The translations under genes were made by a program, and so were the position numbers. Shown piece by piece: positions 1 to 7,418 of a stretch of DNA of 35,728 nt. The notes beneath the pieces were generated by a model. The model was given only the letters and a program-made list of their open reading frames with translations. It had not been told where the DNA came from and did not search any database. Positions within the stretch are counted from its first letter, which is position 1; each line of letters begins with the position of its first letter. The stretch covers positions 1 to 35,728 of the forward strand of contig JADMJR010000023.1 of NCBI GenBank assembly GCA_018780365.1. Reading direction: 5' to 3'. This stretch comes from Acidovorax sp. (GTDB taxonomy: Bacteria; Pseudomonadota; Gammaproteobacteria; Burkholderiales; Burkholderiaceae_C).

Positions 1-101
1 GCCTGCAGCCCGGCGACCTGTGCCTGGTGCTGGTGGACCAGGTCGAAGAAGCCCTGGCCCACCTGGCCCAACGCTGCACCGAAGCCGGGGCCGCTGCGTG
101 A
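1..101 (+). CDS. C-terminus of a Mur-ligase-like protein, possibly cyanophycin synthetase (partial)
   Basis: An open frame enters from the left edge and stops at TGA 99-101, giving 32 visible residues. They include GDLCLVLVDQ and EEALAHLA, which resemble the end of the C-terminal ligase domain of Mur-ligase-type enzymes, and I think specifically of the cyanophycin synthetase group. The stop overlaps the GTG of the next gene (GTGA), so the two are probably translationally coupled. The family call rests on a short tail and memory of similar endings. The assignment is therefore tentative, although the existence of the reading frame is well supported by the overlap. Confidence 0.5.
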   Translation, partial: LQPGDLCLVLVDQVEEALAHLAQRCTEAGAAA

Positions 102-622
102 GGGCGGTTGGCACGCCCGGCCACCAGGCCGCCCGCTGGGTGGCCGCAGCGCTGCTTGCCTTTGCGGGCGTGATCGGCACGGCCGGCCTGGCCCACGCAG
201 CAGCGGGCGAAAAAGTCGGCACGGTGGACACGGCCTTTCAGTGGATCGGCCGCGACCACGACATCATCGTCGAGGCCTACGACGACCCCGGCGTGTTGGG
301 CGTGACCTGCTACGTCTCGCGCGCCCGCGTGGGTGGCATCAAGGGCACCCTGGGCCTGGCCGAAGACCGCGCCGAAGCCTCCATCGCCTGCCGCCAAGTG
401 GGGCCCATCAGCATCCCCGAGCCGCTCAAGAAGCAGGAAGAAGTGTTCAGCGAACGCATGTCCATCCTGTTCAAGCGCCTGCGCATCGTGCGCATGGTGG
501 ACGCGCCGCGCAACACCCTGGTCTACCTCACCTACTCCGAAAAGCTCATCGACGGCTCGCCCCAGAACAGCGTCACCGCTGTGCCCGTGGACCGCGCCAC
601 GGCGATTCCGCTGCGCAAGTGA
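98..622 (+). CDS. creA: CreA family secreted protein
   Basis: Start chosen at GTG 98, overlapping the upstream stop as GTGA; an earlier in-frame start would run far into the upstream gene. The 174-residue product opens with basic residues and a hydrophobic segment (AALLAFAGVIGTAGLAHA), a signal peptide ending near AHAA, so the mature protein should be periplasmic. The mature part has the CreA pattern: an IVEAYDDPGVLGVTCYVSRA block, a GLAEDRAEASIACRQVGPI block, then RLRIVRMVDAPRNTLVYLTYS near the end. CreA proteins are small conserved periplasmic proteins of unknown biochemical role. A strong terminator follows at 767-791. The family call is secure; the function is unknown. Confidence 0.85.
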   Translation: MRAVGTPGHQAARWVAAALLAFAGVIGTAGLAHAAAGEKVGTVDTAFQWIGRDHDIIVEAYDDPGVLGVTCYVSRARVGGIKGTLGLAEDRAEASIACRQVGPISIPEPLKKQEEVFSERMSILFKRLRIVRMVDAPRNTLVYLTYSEKLIDGSPQNSVTAVPVDRATAIPLRK

Positions 623-648
623 GGCGGATGGATTCGCGTTCAATCTGC

Positions 649-713
649 TCAATCCGTTCGGGCTGAGCCCGTCGAAGCCTTGCGCGGCGCATCAACCCGC
701 GTGAACGGATTGA
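649..713. repeat. REP-like inverted repeat downstream of creA
   Basis: Arms TCAATCCGTTC (649-659) and GAACGGATTGA (703-713) are perfect inverted complements, 11 bp each, around a core containing GGGCTGAGCCCGTCGAAGCC. The core resembles the short palindromic element (forms of CGGGCTGAGCCTGTCGAAG) scattered between genes in many beta- and gammaproteobacteria. It lies between a gene end and a rho-independent terminator, a typical place for REP elements. The structure is visible; the family name is from recognition. Confidence 0.6.
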
Positions 714-766
714 TTGATTGGTTGGATGCATACATACCGGTGCAGCAACGGGAATGTTCTTCACGG

Positions 767-791
767 AAAAGGGGCCATTGGCCCCTTTTTT
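767..791. terminator. Rho-independent terminator
   Basis: A perfect 10-bp stem, AAAAGGGGCC (767-776) and GGCCCCTTTT (780-789), with a 3-nt loop ATT, is followed by more T residues to 791. On the plus strand it ends the creA transcript. Because the arms carry A and T runs on both sides it should also work for the convergent minus-strand oxidoreductase gene. Confidence 0.88.
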
Positions 792-855
792 ATGATCAAA
801 ACAGCCTCTGCCGCCCTACCACAAAGCGCTAACAGCTATTAAAGCAATAGCAAAT
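791..855 (-). repeat. Dispersed 65-bp AT-rich repeat, copy 1
   Basis: Read on the minus strand, this stretch (TTTGCTATTGCTTTAATAGC, then a TTAGCGCT block, a GGCAGAGGCTG block and TTTTGATCATA) aligns almost without gaps to copies at 5010-5074 and 14696-14761. It sits immediately after the stop codon of the DsbA-like gene. I recall similar short intergenic repeats in Comamonadaceae genomes. Function is unknown. Confidence 0.65.
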
Positions 856-856
856 C

Positions 857-1504
857 TCAACCCTGCGCCGCAATCTGCCGCAGCGCCTGCTCAAACACCT
901 CCACCGGCTGCCCGCCCTGGATCAGGTGGCGCTCGTTGATGATGATGGCGGGCACCGAGTGGATGCCGTTTTGCAGATAAAACTGCTCGCGCTCGCGCAC
1001 CTCGTCGGCGTAGCGGTCTGAGGCCAGCAGCGCACGCGCTTCGGCCACATCCAGCCCCACCTCGCTCGCCACACGCTCCAGCACCTCGTGGTTGCTCGGG
1101 TCCTGCCCGTCGGTGAAATACGCCTTGAACAGCGCCTTTTTGAGCGCGGGCTGCACGCCCTTTTCTTCGGCCCAGTGCAGCAGCCGGTGCGCGTCAAAGG
1201 TGTTGTAGATGCGGCTGCGCTTGTCCATGCTGAAGGTAAACCCCAGCGCCGCCCCACGCGCCGCGATGGCCTCGCGGTTCTTCTGGCTCTGCTCGGGCGT
1301 GGCGCCGTACTTTTCTTGCAGGTGCTCGCCAATGTCCTGGCCTTCGGGCGCCATCTGCGGGTTCAGCTCGAAGGGCTGAAAGTGCAGGTCCAGCGCGACT
1401 TCGCCCTGCAGCCGGTCCGCTGCTTGCTCCAGCGCCTTGAGGCCGATGATGCACCAGGGGCAGGAGACATCGGAGACGAAATCGATTTTGAGGGTGGTGG
1501 GCAT
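857..1504 (-). CDS. DsbA family oxidoreductase, FrnE-like
   Basis: 215-residue thioredoxin-fold protein of the DsbA/FrnE (2-hydroxychromene-2-carboxylate isomerase-like) group. The N-terminal strand IDFVSDVSCPWC carries the CPWC redox motif at residues 15-18. A helical insertion follows, and the cis-proline block is GIHSVPAIIIN near residue 190. There is no signal peptide, so it is cytoplasmic, as FrnE proteins are. The start is ATG 1504, preceded by GGAG; a TTG seven codons upstream has no ribosome-binding site. It stands alone, with a repeat and terminator just downstream. Members act as thiol oxidoreductases or isomerases; the substrate here cannot be told. Confidence 0.88.
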   Translation of the reverse strand: MPTTLKIDFVSDVSCPWCIIGLKALEQAADRLQGEVALDLHFQPFELNPQMAPEGQDIGEHLQEKYGATPEQSQKNREAIAARGAALGFTFSMDKRSRIYNTFDAHRLLHWAEEKGVQPALKKALFKAYFTDGQDPSNHEVLERVASEVGLDVAEARALLASDRYADEVREREQFYLQNGIHSVPAIIINERHLIQGGQPVEVFEQALRQIAAQG

Positions 1505-1632
1505 GGGAGGGGCTCCGGCGGGCAAAGAGGAGGATGGTAGGCGGGGTGGGTTAACCGTGGGGTAGCGGGTTTACTGGCGCAGCGAATCGGGGATTTGGAC
1601 CCAAAGTTGAAGTTCAATTTTCCCCATTGCGA

Positions 1633-2049
1633 TCAACCATTGAGTCCTGACTCCGTAGCAGGAGCCTCGTAGAGCCACACGCTGAGCGCGATGCCCAAAG
1701 CCCCCAATCCGGTAAGAGCCGCAGGATCAACACACAGTGAAAGAGAGCCTTTCTCCGCTCTGCAATCAAGATATGGCAAGTATCCAAGCTGTCGCAGATC
1801 ATTCATACGCTCACTCTTTGTGTTGAGCAGCGCCAACCATCGGACGACTTGTTCTTCAACGGATTCAGCGGTTTGGAAATCATCCAGCCGCAACTTCCAC
1901 ATGCCTACTGCAGATGGTCGCTTTATGCCACCGATGTCAACGACATCGCCTACTTTGTAGCTCTGCGTTGGCCGAAGACCAAGCGTGGAAGTGACAAAGT
2001 CAGGGTCAACTGTGTCACGGCAAAAGACTAGCTCTGTGCAGTTCTGCAT
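1633..2049 (-). CDS. DUF4279 domain-containing protein
   Basis: A 138-residue soluble protein matching the DUF4279 pattern: an N-terminal strand with a Cys-rich start (MQNCTELVFCRDTVDPDFV), GLRPTQSYKVGD, a central GMWKLRLDDF block, a helix EEQVVRWLALL, and LSLCVDPAALTGLGALGIAL near the end. DUF4279 proteins have no assigned biochemical role and are often scattered singletons or close to immunity-type genes. Base composition is clearly lower in GC than the neighbours, which suggests more recent arrival. No partner gene is next to it. Confidence 0.72.
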   Translation of the reverse strand: MQNCTELVFCRDTVDPDFVTSTLGLRPTQSYKVGDVVDIGGIKRPSAVGMWKLRLDDFQTAESVEEQVVRWLALLNTKSERMNDLRQLGYLPYLDCRAEKGSLSLCVDPAALTGLGALGIALSVWLYEAPATESGLNG

Positions 2050-2124
2050 CGTCTAGGTATCGAGTAAGGAGGTCTGTACTCTCAATGTCTGCCCCCTAGT
2101 AAAAAGAACATGCCAGTTTAGACG

Positions 2125-3639
2125 TCACGCCCCCATCCCCCGCAACTCAGTCTTCAACACTTTCCCATAGGCGTTCTTCGGCAGCGCCTCCACCCACCGG
2201 TACTCCTTGGGCCGCTTGAACCGCGCAATGTGTTCCAGACACAGTGCCTCCAGCACCGCATCGGCCACCGCCCCGCCCTCGCCCGCCACCAAGTAGGCCA
2301 CCACCACCTCGCCCCATTCCACATCCCGCTGCCCCACCACCGCCACCTCGCGCACCTGGGGGTGCAGCAGAAGCACCTCCTCCACCTCACGCGGGTAAAT
2401 GTTGGAGCCGCCGGAGATGATCACGTCCTTGGACCGGTCCTTGAGCGTGAGGAAACCATCGGCATCCAGCGCGCCCATATCGCCGGTGTAGAGCCAGCCA
2501 TCGCGCAGCGTCTGCGCCGTGGCCTCAGGGTTGTTCCAGTAGCCGGGCATCACGGTGTCGCCGCGCACCACCACCTCGCCGGTCTCGCCCGGGGGCAGGG
2601 GCTGGCCTGCGGCATCGAGCACACGCACCTCGACCAGCGATTGCTCCACGCCGACAGATACCATGCGCTCGGCCCAGCGGGGGTGGTTGCGGTCGGCCAG
2701 CTGGGCGCGCTGCAGGGCGGTGATGGTCATGGGGCTTTCGCCCTGGCCGTAGATTTGTACAAAGCGGTTGCCCATCACGGCCAGGGCGTTGCGCAGGTCG
2801 TCGGCGTACATGGGGCCGCCGCCGTAGACGATGGTCTTGACGCCGCTCACATCGGCGCCCGTTGCGTGCACATGGTCCACCAGGCGGTGGACCATGGTGG
2901 GTGCGGCAAACAGCGTGATCTGGCCCACGCGGGCCGCGAGCTGCACCAGCTCGGCGGGCTCGAAACCGCCCGACAGCGGCACCACATGCCGCCCGCCGCG
3001 CAGCACCTGGGCGTAGTTGTAGAGCCCCGCGCCGTGCGACATGGGGGCGGCGTAGACCATGGCGTCGCCGGGCAGTACATCGTCCACATCGGTGAAGTAG
3101 CAGGCCGTCATGGCCAGCAGGTTGCGGTGGGTCTGCATCACGCCCTTGGGGCGGCCGGTGGTACCCGAGGTGTAGAACAGCGAGGCCAGGTCGTCCGGCG
3201 CGCGGTCGCACACGGGCATGGGGGCGTGCGACACGGCGGCCTGGTAGGCCTCTGAGCCCAGCACCAGCGTGTGGGCGGGGTCGGCGCCCGCCTCTTGCGC
3301 AGCAGCATGCAAGGCCTCTGACACCAGCACCACGCGCGCGCCGGAGTCGGCCAGCACATAGGCCAGCTCTTTGGCGTGCAGCTTGTAGTTGACGGGCACC
3401 GACACAGCGCCCGCCCACAGAACAGCGTGCAGCGCCTCCAGATACTCCGGCGCATTGGCGGCATAGATGGCCACGCGGTCGCCGGGCAGCACGCCGTGGC
3501 GCTCGCGCAGGCAGGCGGCCAGCGCGGCGGTGCGGGCGCCCAGCGCCTGGTAGGTGAGCAGCAGCTGATCGCCGTGCAGCACGGCGGGCTGGGCGGGATA
3601 GAGCTGCGCGCTGCGGCGCAGCACGTGGGCGATGTTCAT
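2125..3639 (-). CDS. AMP-dependent acyl-CoA synthetase/ligase
   Basis: 504-residue ANL-superfamily enzyme that activates a carboxylic acid with ATP to an acyl-adenylate and then the CoA thioester. The adenylate P-loop LFYTSGTTGRPKG is at residues 154-166, YGQGESPM follows in the middle, the hinge block DRSKDVIISGGSNIYPREVE lies near residue 410, and the catalytic lysine is K493 in NAYGKVLK. It has the length of medium/long-chain FadD-like or FadD3-like members. Start is ATG 3639: the preceding GGGGGA is a ribosome-binding site and N-terminal similarity begins here. A longer in-frame ORF has no support. A possible 20-codon leader ORF overlaps the start. The substrate is not predictable from sequence alone. 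Confidence 0.9.
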   Translation of the reverse strand: MNIAHVLRRSAQLYPAQPAVLHGDQLLLTYQALGARTAALAACLRERHGVLPGDRVAIYAANAPEYLEALHAVLWAGAVSVPVNYKLHAKELAYVLADSGARVVLVSEALHAAAQEAGADPAHTLVLGSEAYQAAVSHAPMPVCDRAPDDLASLFYTSGTTGRPKGVMQTHRNLLAMTACYFTDVDDVLPGDAMVYAAPMSHGAGLYNYAQVLRGGRHVVPLSGGFEPAELVQLAARVGQITLFAAPTMVHRLVDHVHATGADVSGVKTIVYGGGPMYADDLRNALAVMGNRFVQIYGQGESPMTITALQRAQLADRNHPRWAERMVSVGVEQSLVEVRVLDAAGQPLPPGETGEVVVRGDTVMPGYWNNPEATAQTLRDGWLYTGDMGALDADGFLTLKDRSKDVIISGGSNIYPREVEEVLLLHPQVREVAVVGQRDVEWGEVVVAYLVAGEGGAVADAVLEALCLEHIARFKRPKEYRWVEALPKNAYGKVLKTELRGMGA

Positions 3640-3698
3640 CGTGTGTCCCCCGTCGGGGCAAAGTTGCCCGCCCCCATCCCTGTCGCCGCCAGCCGCAT
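3636..3698 (-). CDS. Possible 20-codon leader ORF
   Basis: A short ORF of 20 codons starts at ATG 3698 after AAGGAG with 7-nt spacing and ends in a TGA that overlaps the synthetase ATG as ATGA. The synthetase's own GGGGGA site lies in a small CCCC-GAC-GGGG hairpin, so translation of the leader could open it. This may also be the remnant of a longer lost gene. Support is limited to the ribosome-binding site and the overlap. Confidence 0.3.
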   Translation of the reverse strand: MRLAATGMGAGNFAPTGDTR

Positions 3699-3968
3699 GC
3701 CATGTCTCCTTGTTGCAATGAGGCAGCCACTGTATGCAAACCTGGCAACGCCGCACAGTCGATCAACTACGCAAGGAGAAACCCGCATCGGCCCGACCCA
3801 CAGACGGGGCGCGATACAGAGGGTTACCAGATTCCGGCAATTCCCCACACGCCATGGCGTTGAAAGCCTGCGGCCTAGACTGCATCTACACCCCAGCCCC
3901 GCAGCCCTGCGCCGCCGTTGCGCACTCTGCGGAATCGCTCCTTCCATTTGGCCCCTGGCCCACACCGC
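3640..3968. other. 329-bp divergent intergenic region
   Basis: This gap separates the minus-strand acyl-CoA synthetase from the plus-strand TerB-like gene and must hold both promoters. Apart from the leader ORF at 3636-3698, I see no gene, no convincing sigma-70 hexamer pair and no long palindrome. Confidence 0.5.
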
Positions 3969-4985
3969 ATGAACTCCGAACAGCAAAAATCCATCCTCAC
4001 CATTGCCTTGCTGGCCGCCTTTGCGGACGGCACCAAGGACGATGCCGAACGCGAGGAAATCCGCCGCATCGCCCAGTCGCTGGCGGGCGACAGCGGCATG
4101 GCCGACCTGCCGCGCATCTACCAGGATGTGCTGCTGAAGCGCACCAGCGTGCAGGCCGCCGCCGCCGCGCTGAGCGACCCGGCCCACCGCCAGCTGGCCT
4201 ATGAGATGGCCGTGTGCGTGTGTGATGTGGATGGGCGACAGACAGCGGCGGAGGCGCAGTTTCTGGCCGCGCTGAAGGCCGCTTTGCAGCTGGGTGCGCA
4301 GCAGACGGCGGCGTTTGAGCACGATGCCGATGCGCTGGTGGATGTGGTGGAAAAATCCGCCCCCTCGGCCACGCCCTGGGGGGCGGCGGGCGCTGCAGCC
4401 TATGCTGCGGCGGCACCGGCCCCTGCAGCCACACCGACCGCTCCATCCGCCACCACGCCCCCCGGCCCGGCCGATGCCGCGCTGGACAAGTCCATCCTCA
4501 ACTACGCACTGCTCAACGGCGCGCTGGAGCTGCTGCCACAGTCCTGGGCGTCCATGGCCATCATTCCGCTGCAGGTGAAGATGGTGTACGGCATTGGCAA
4601 GGCGCATGGGGTGGAGCTGGACCAGGGCCACATCAAGGAGTTCATTGCCGCGGCCGGGGTGGGCATGACATCGCAGTACCTGGAGCAGTTTGGCCGCAAG
4701 CTGCTGGGCGGCCTGCTAGGCAAGGCGGCGGGCCGGACGATTGGCGGGCTGGGCAGTGCGGCCACGGGCATGGCGTTTTCGTTTGCCACCACCTATGCAC
4801 TGGGCCAGGTGGCCAAGCGCTACTACGCCGGGGGCCGCGTGATGAGCACGGCCATGCTGCGCGACACCTTCCAGAACCTGCTGGGGCCCGCCAAGCAGAT
4901 GCAGTCGCAGTACCTGCCGCAGATCCAGCAGCAGGCCGCCACGCTGGACGCGGCCAAGGTCATGGCCCTGGTGCGGGGCGGCTGA
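3969..4985 (+). CDS. TerB-like / DUF697 domain fusion protein
   Basis: 338 residues. The N-terminal part (residues about 5-110) is an acidic helical TerB-like domain, with LTIALLAAFADGTKDDAERE as the typical opening; the matching VCVCDVDGRQTAAEAQFL repeat is about 75 residues later. A low-complexity Ala/Pro linker (about 120-150) leads to a C-terminal DUF697-type helical region. That region has glycine-rich amphipathic or membrane-associated helices (LLGGLLGKAAGRTIGGLGSA) and the conserved block FSFATTYALGQVAKRYY. Such proteins are described only as TerB family or DUF697; a role at the membrane is inference. Start is ATG 3969, where the TerB similarity begins, not the upstream in-frame ATG at 3918. 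It seems to be monocistronic. Confidence 0.75.
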   Translation: MNSEQQKSILTIALLAAFADGTKDDAEREEIRRIAQSLAGDSGMADLPRIYQDVLLKRTSVQAAAAALSDPAHRQLAYEMAVCVCDVDGRQTAAEAQFLAALKAALQLGAQQTAAFEHDADALVDVVEKSAPSATPWGAAGAAAYAAAAPAPAATPTAPSATTPPGPADAALDKSILNYALLNGALELLPQSWASMAIIPLQVKMVYGIGKAHGVELDQGHIKEFIAAAGVGMTSQYLEQFGRKLLGGLLGKAAGRTIGGLGSAATGMAFSFATTYALGQVAKRYYAGGRVMSTAMLRDTFQNLLGPAKQMQSQYLPQIQQQAATLDAAKVMALVRGG

Positions 4986-5009
4986 GCGGGGCCGTGCGCG
5001 TGGCTCGGA

Positions 5010-5074
5010 TACTATGTTTTTAATAGCAAACAATTGATACTGGATGCGCGGGAACGGCTTATTTTTTCAATATT
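5010..5074 (+). repeat. Dispersed 65-bp AT-rich repeat, copy 2
   Basis: The stretch begins TACTATGTTTTTAATAGCAA, continues with CTGGATGCGCGG and GAACGGC, and ends TTATTTTTTCAATATT. It aligns over its whole length with copy 3 at 14696-14761, and more loosely with copy 1. It lies in the 254-bp gap after the TerB-like gene. The rest of that gap shows no other feature. Confidence 0.6.
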
Positions 5075-5239
5075 CCGGCGCTAAAACAGGATAGAAACCC
5101 CGGCCCCCCACCGCACCTGCCGGACGGCGTACACGGTCGGCATGCGGTGGCTGGCGCCCTGTGCGGCGGGGCCGCAACAGCACGGCAACTTGCACCCAAC
5201 CCCGGTGGCGTGCGCGGCGGCGCATGACAGAATCTGCCC

Positions 5240-6613
5240 ATGCTCGACCACACGGACCCTGTCGCCTCCATCATCCCGGCCATGTCGCTCGATTCGCCGT
5301 CTGACAACGCCATGGCTGCGCTGTCCCGCCTGGCGCTGGGGCCCGTCAACACCGACTACTACCTGGCCGTCTTCGAGCGTTTTGACAACACCGGCCGCAC
5401 GACCACCACCTGGAACTGGGCCGCCTGCCTGGCCACCCTGAACTGGATGCTGTTCCGCCAGCTCTGGGGCGCCGCCCTGGTGTACGTGGCAGCGGCCGAG
5501 GGGCTGGCGCTGATCGTTTTTGGCGTGGGCCGCTCCTTCCTGCAATGGCCGCAGGGCGTGGAACTGGGTGTGCTGGGTGCGTTTGCCGTGCTGGCCTTTG
5601 CCGTGCCCGGGCTGTATGGCAATGCCATTTTGTATGCCGACATCCGCAAGCGCATCGCCCGCGCGCTGGCCGCATCGCGCACCGTGCCCGAGGCCTGCGC
5701 GCTGCTGGAGAAGCAGGCCAGTTCGCGCAAGCGGCTGCAGATGGTGGTGCTGGGCAACCTGGTGCTGGGTGCCGCCGCTCTGATGGGCTACCTGGCCCTG
5801 TCCCCTTCAGAGGTCAAACCCCTGGCGCTGGAGCCCGCTGTCACCGTAGCGCAAGCCACGGCGGCCGCCACCGCAGCGTCGGCCACCAAGGCCATCGGCC
5901 AGGCCGTGCCTGCATCCGCCCCCCTGCCCGAGCCCACGCCTGTGGCCGAATCCCGGCCTGACCCCACACCCGCCCCTGCGGCAACACCGGCCCCCGCTGC
6001 CGCCCCCACACCTGTGGCCGCAGCAGCGGTCAAGCCCCCCGCCGCAGCGGCGTCCGCAGCCACCGCCGTGGCCACCAAGCCACCGGTCGGGCCCACCCCT
6101 GCGGCGCAGCCTGCTTCGTCCCCACGAACATCCTCCGCAGCCCCCCCCACCAAGGCCGCCGCGTCGGCCACGGTGCCGGCCAAGACCGCTGCACCGGCGG
6201 CCCCGGCTGCGTCCACCCGTCTGCCCACAGCCTCTGCCCCCACGGCCCACGCAGCCAGCACACCCGCACCACGGCGCGAGGCCGCCAGCCGCCCTGCCTC
6301 CACCCCCCCCAAGCCCAAGGCCCCGGCGTCGGCCACTGCCGCTGCAGGGGCCGACGCCCCACTGCCCACCGTGGGCGCGGCGGCGGGCTTCTACATCAAC
6401 GTGGGGCTGTTTGCCGAAGAGGCCAACGCGCGCAAGACACAGGCGCGGCTGCTCAACGAAGGCCTGCCCGCCTTTCGCCAGGAGCTGAACCACCCCAAGG
6501 GCCGGCGCATCCGCGTGCGCGTGGGCCCCTACGACACGCGCGCGCAAGCCGATGCGGCGGCAGAGTCCATCCGCGCCATGGCGCTGGAGGCCGTGGTGTT
6601 CAAGCAGCCGTAA
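5240..6613 (+). CDS. DUF2628 membrane protein with C-terminal SPOR domain
   Basis: 457 residues. The N-terminal DUF2628-like part (about 55-190) has a WNWAACLATLNWMLFRQLWG entry and three hydrophobic segments (about 78-98, 110-132, 172-190). A very long Ala/Pro/Thr-rich spacer of roughly 190 residues follows. The last 75 residues form a SPOR domain (FYINVGLFAEEANARKTQAR; VRVGPYDTRAQADAAAES), a fold that binds denuded peptidoglycan glycan strands at division sites. The likely topology is inner membrane anchor, disordered periplasmic spacer, wall-binding domain. Start is ATG 5240; ATG 5282 is an alternative and neither has a strong Shine-Dalgarno sequence. The 3' end overlaps the convergent hydrolase gene by 14 bp. 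Confidence 0.78.
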   Translation: MLDHTDPVASIIPAMSLDSPSDNAMAALSRLALGPVNTDYYLAVFERFDNTGRTTTTWNWAACLATLNWMLFRQLWGAALVYVAAAEGLALIVFGVGRSFLQWPQGVELGVLGAFAVLAFAVPGLYGNAILYADIRKRIARALAASRTVPEACALLEKQASSRKRLQMVVLGNLVLGAAALMGYLALSPSEVKPLALEPAVTVAQATAAATAASATKAIGQAVPASAPLPEPTPVAESRPDPTPAPAATPAPAAAPTPVAAAAVKPPAAAASAATAVATKPPVGPTPAAQPASSPRTSSAAPPTKAAASATVPAKTAAPAAPAASTRLPTASAPTAHAASTPAPRREAASRPASTPPKPKAPASATAAAGADAPLPTVGAAAGFYINVGLFAEEANARKTQARLLNEGLPAFRQELNHPKGRRIRVRVGPYDTRAQADAAAESIRAMALEAVVFKQP

Positions 6614-7388
6614 CCGGCGCGCCGCCCGATGGGTGTGGTGGGCGTGTTGCCCACTGCCGCACCTGCGCCACCACCCAGGCGGGGTCGTCCAGTGGCAGGT
6701 CGTGGCCTGCAAAGGGGTGCATCACCAGCGGCAGGTTCCACGCGGCGGCCAGCGCTTGCGAACACGCGCTCGCCACCAACTGGTCATGGCGGCTGGCCAG
6801 CAGCAACAAGGGTGGCTGCGGTGCGGTGGCCAGGGCCCGGTAGCGCGCGGCGGCCAGCAACTGGCGCAGCGCGTTGAGGGCCGACACCGGCCGCGCTGTG
6901 CGCACCGCCACCCAGGCCGGGAGCACGGTGGCACGCTCTGCGGCGCGGTTGCTTGTCATCACCAGCACCTGCTGCTCCAGCACCTGCGCCGACGGGGCCA
7001 GCAGCACCAGGCGCAGCAGGGCGCCGTAGTTGCGCGGGCGCAGCCGCTGGTAGAACGGGCTGAACGGGCGCAGGCTGGTGTTGACCAACACGCCGCCCGC
7101 AATCTCCGCCGGGGCTGTATGCGCCCACTCCACCGCCACCATGGCGCCCAGGGACATGGCCAGCAGATGGTACGGCGGCGCCAGGCCACGCGCCACCAGC
7201 TCGGCACGGCAGGCCTGCACCATGCCCTGCACCGTGGTGGGTGAAGGCCTGTGGTGCCTCTGGCCGTTGCCGGGCAGGTCCAGCGCCAGCACGGCATCCC
7301 CCGGCAACGCCTGCTGCAAATCGGCCACCAGCCCGCCCCAGTGGGCGGTCTCGCGGGTCAGGCCACGCAGCAGGATCCATTGGCGCAT
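6600..7388 (-). CDS. Alpha/beta hydrolase
   Basis: 262-residue alpha/beta-hydrolase fold protein. WILLRGLTRETAHWGGL is the oxyanion-hole region, ALDLPGNG follows, the nucleophile elbow is AMSLG with Ser79, ASRHDQL carries the likely acidic residue, and the C-terminal FAGHDLPLDD supplies the histidine. Family members include esterases and lactonases; no substrate can be given. It lies 30 bp downstream of the M14 peptidase gene on the same strand, so the two are probably co-transcribed. It ends convergently inside the SPOR gene's 3' end. Confidence 0.85.
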   Translation of the reverse strand: MRQWILLRGLTRETAHWGGLVADLQQALPGDAVLALDLPGNGQRHHRPSPTTVQGMVQACRAELVARGLAPPYHLLAMSLGAMVAVEWAHTAPAEIAGGVLVNTSLRPFSPFYQRLRPRNYGALLRLVLLAPSAQVLEQQVLVMTSNRAAERATVLPAWVAVRTARPVSALNALRQLLAAARYRALATAPQPPLLLLASRHDQLVASACSQALAAAWNLPLVMHPFAGHDLPLDDPAWVVAQVRQWATRPPHPSGGAPVTAA

Positions 7389-7418
7389 GCGGGGTGTGCC
7401 CTTTCTTTCAGGTCTGTC

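Noticed and set aside
5820-6350. Low-complexity GCC/CCC-rich tract that could be read as a non-coding repeat
   Set aside because: It is the Ala/Pro spacer of the SPOR protein in an uninterrupted frame between two good domains.
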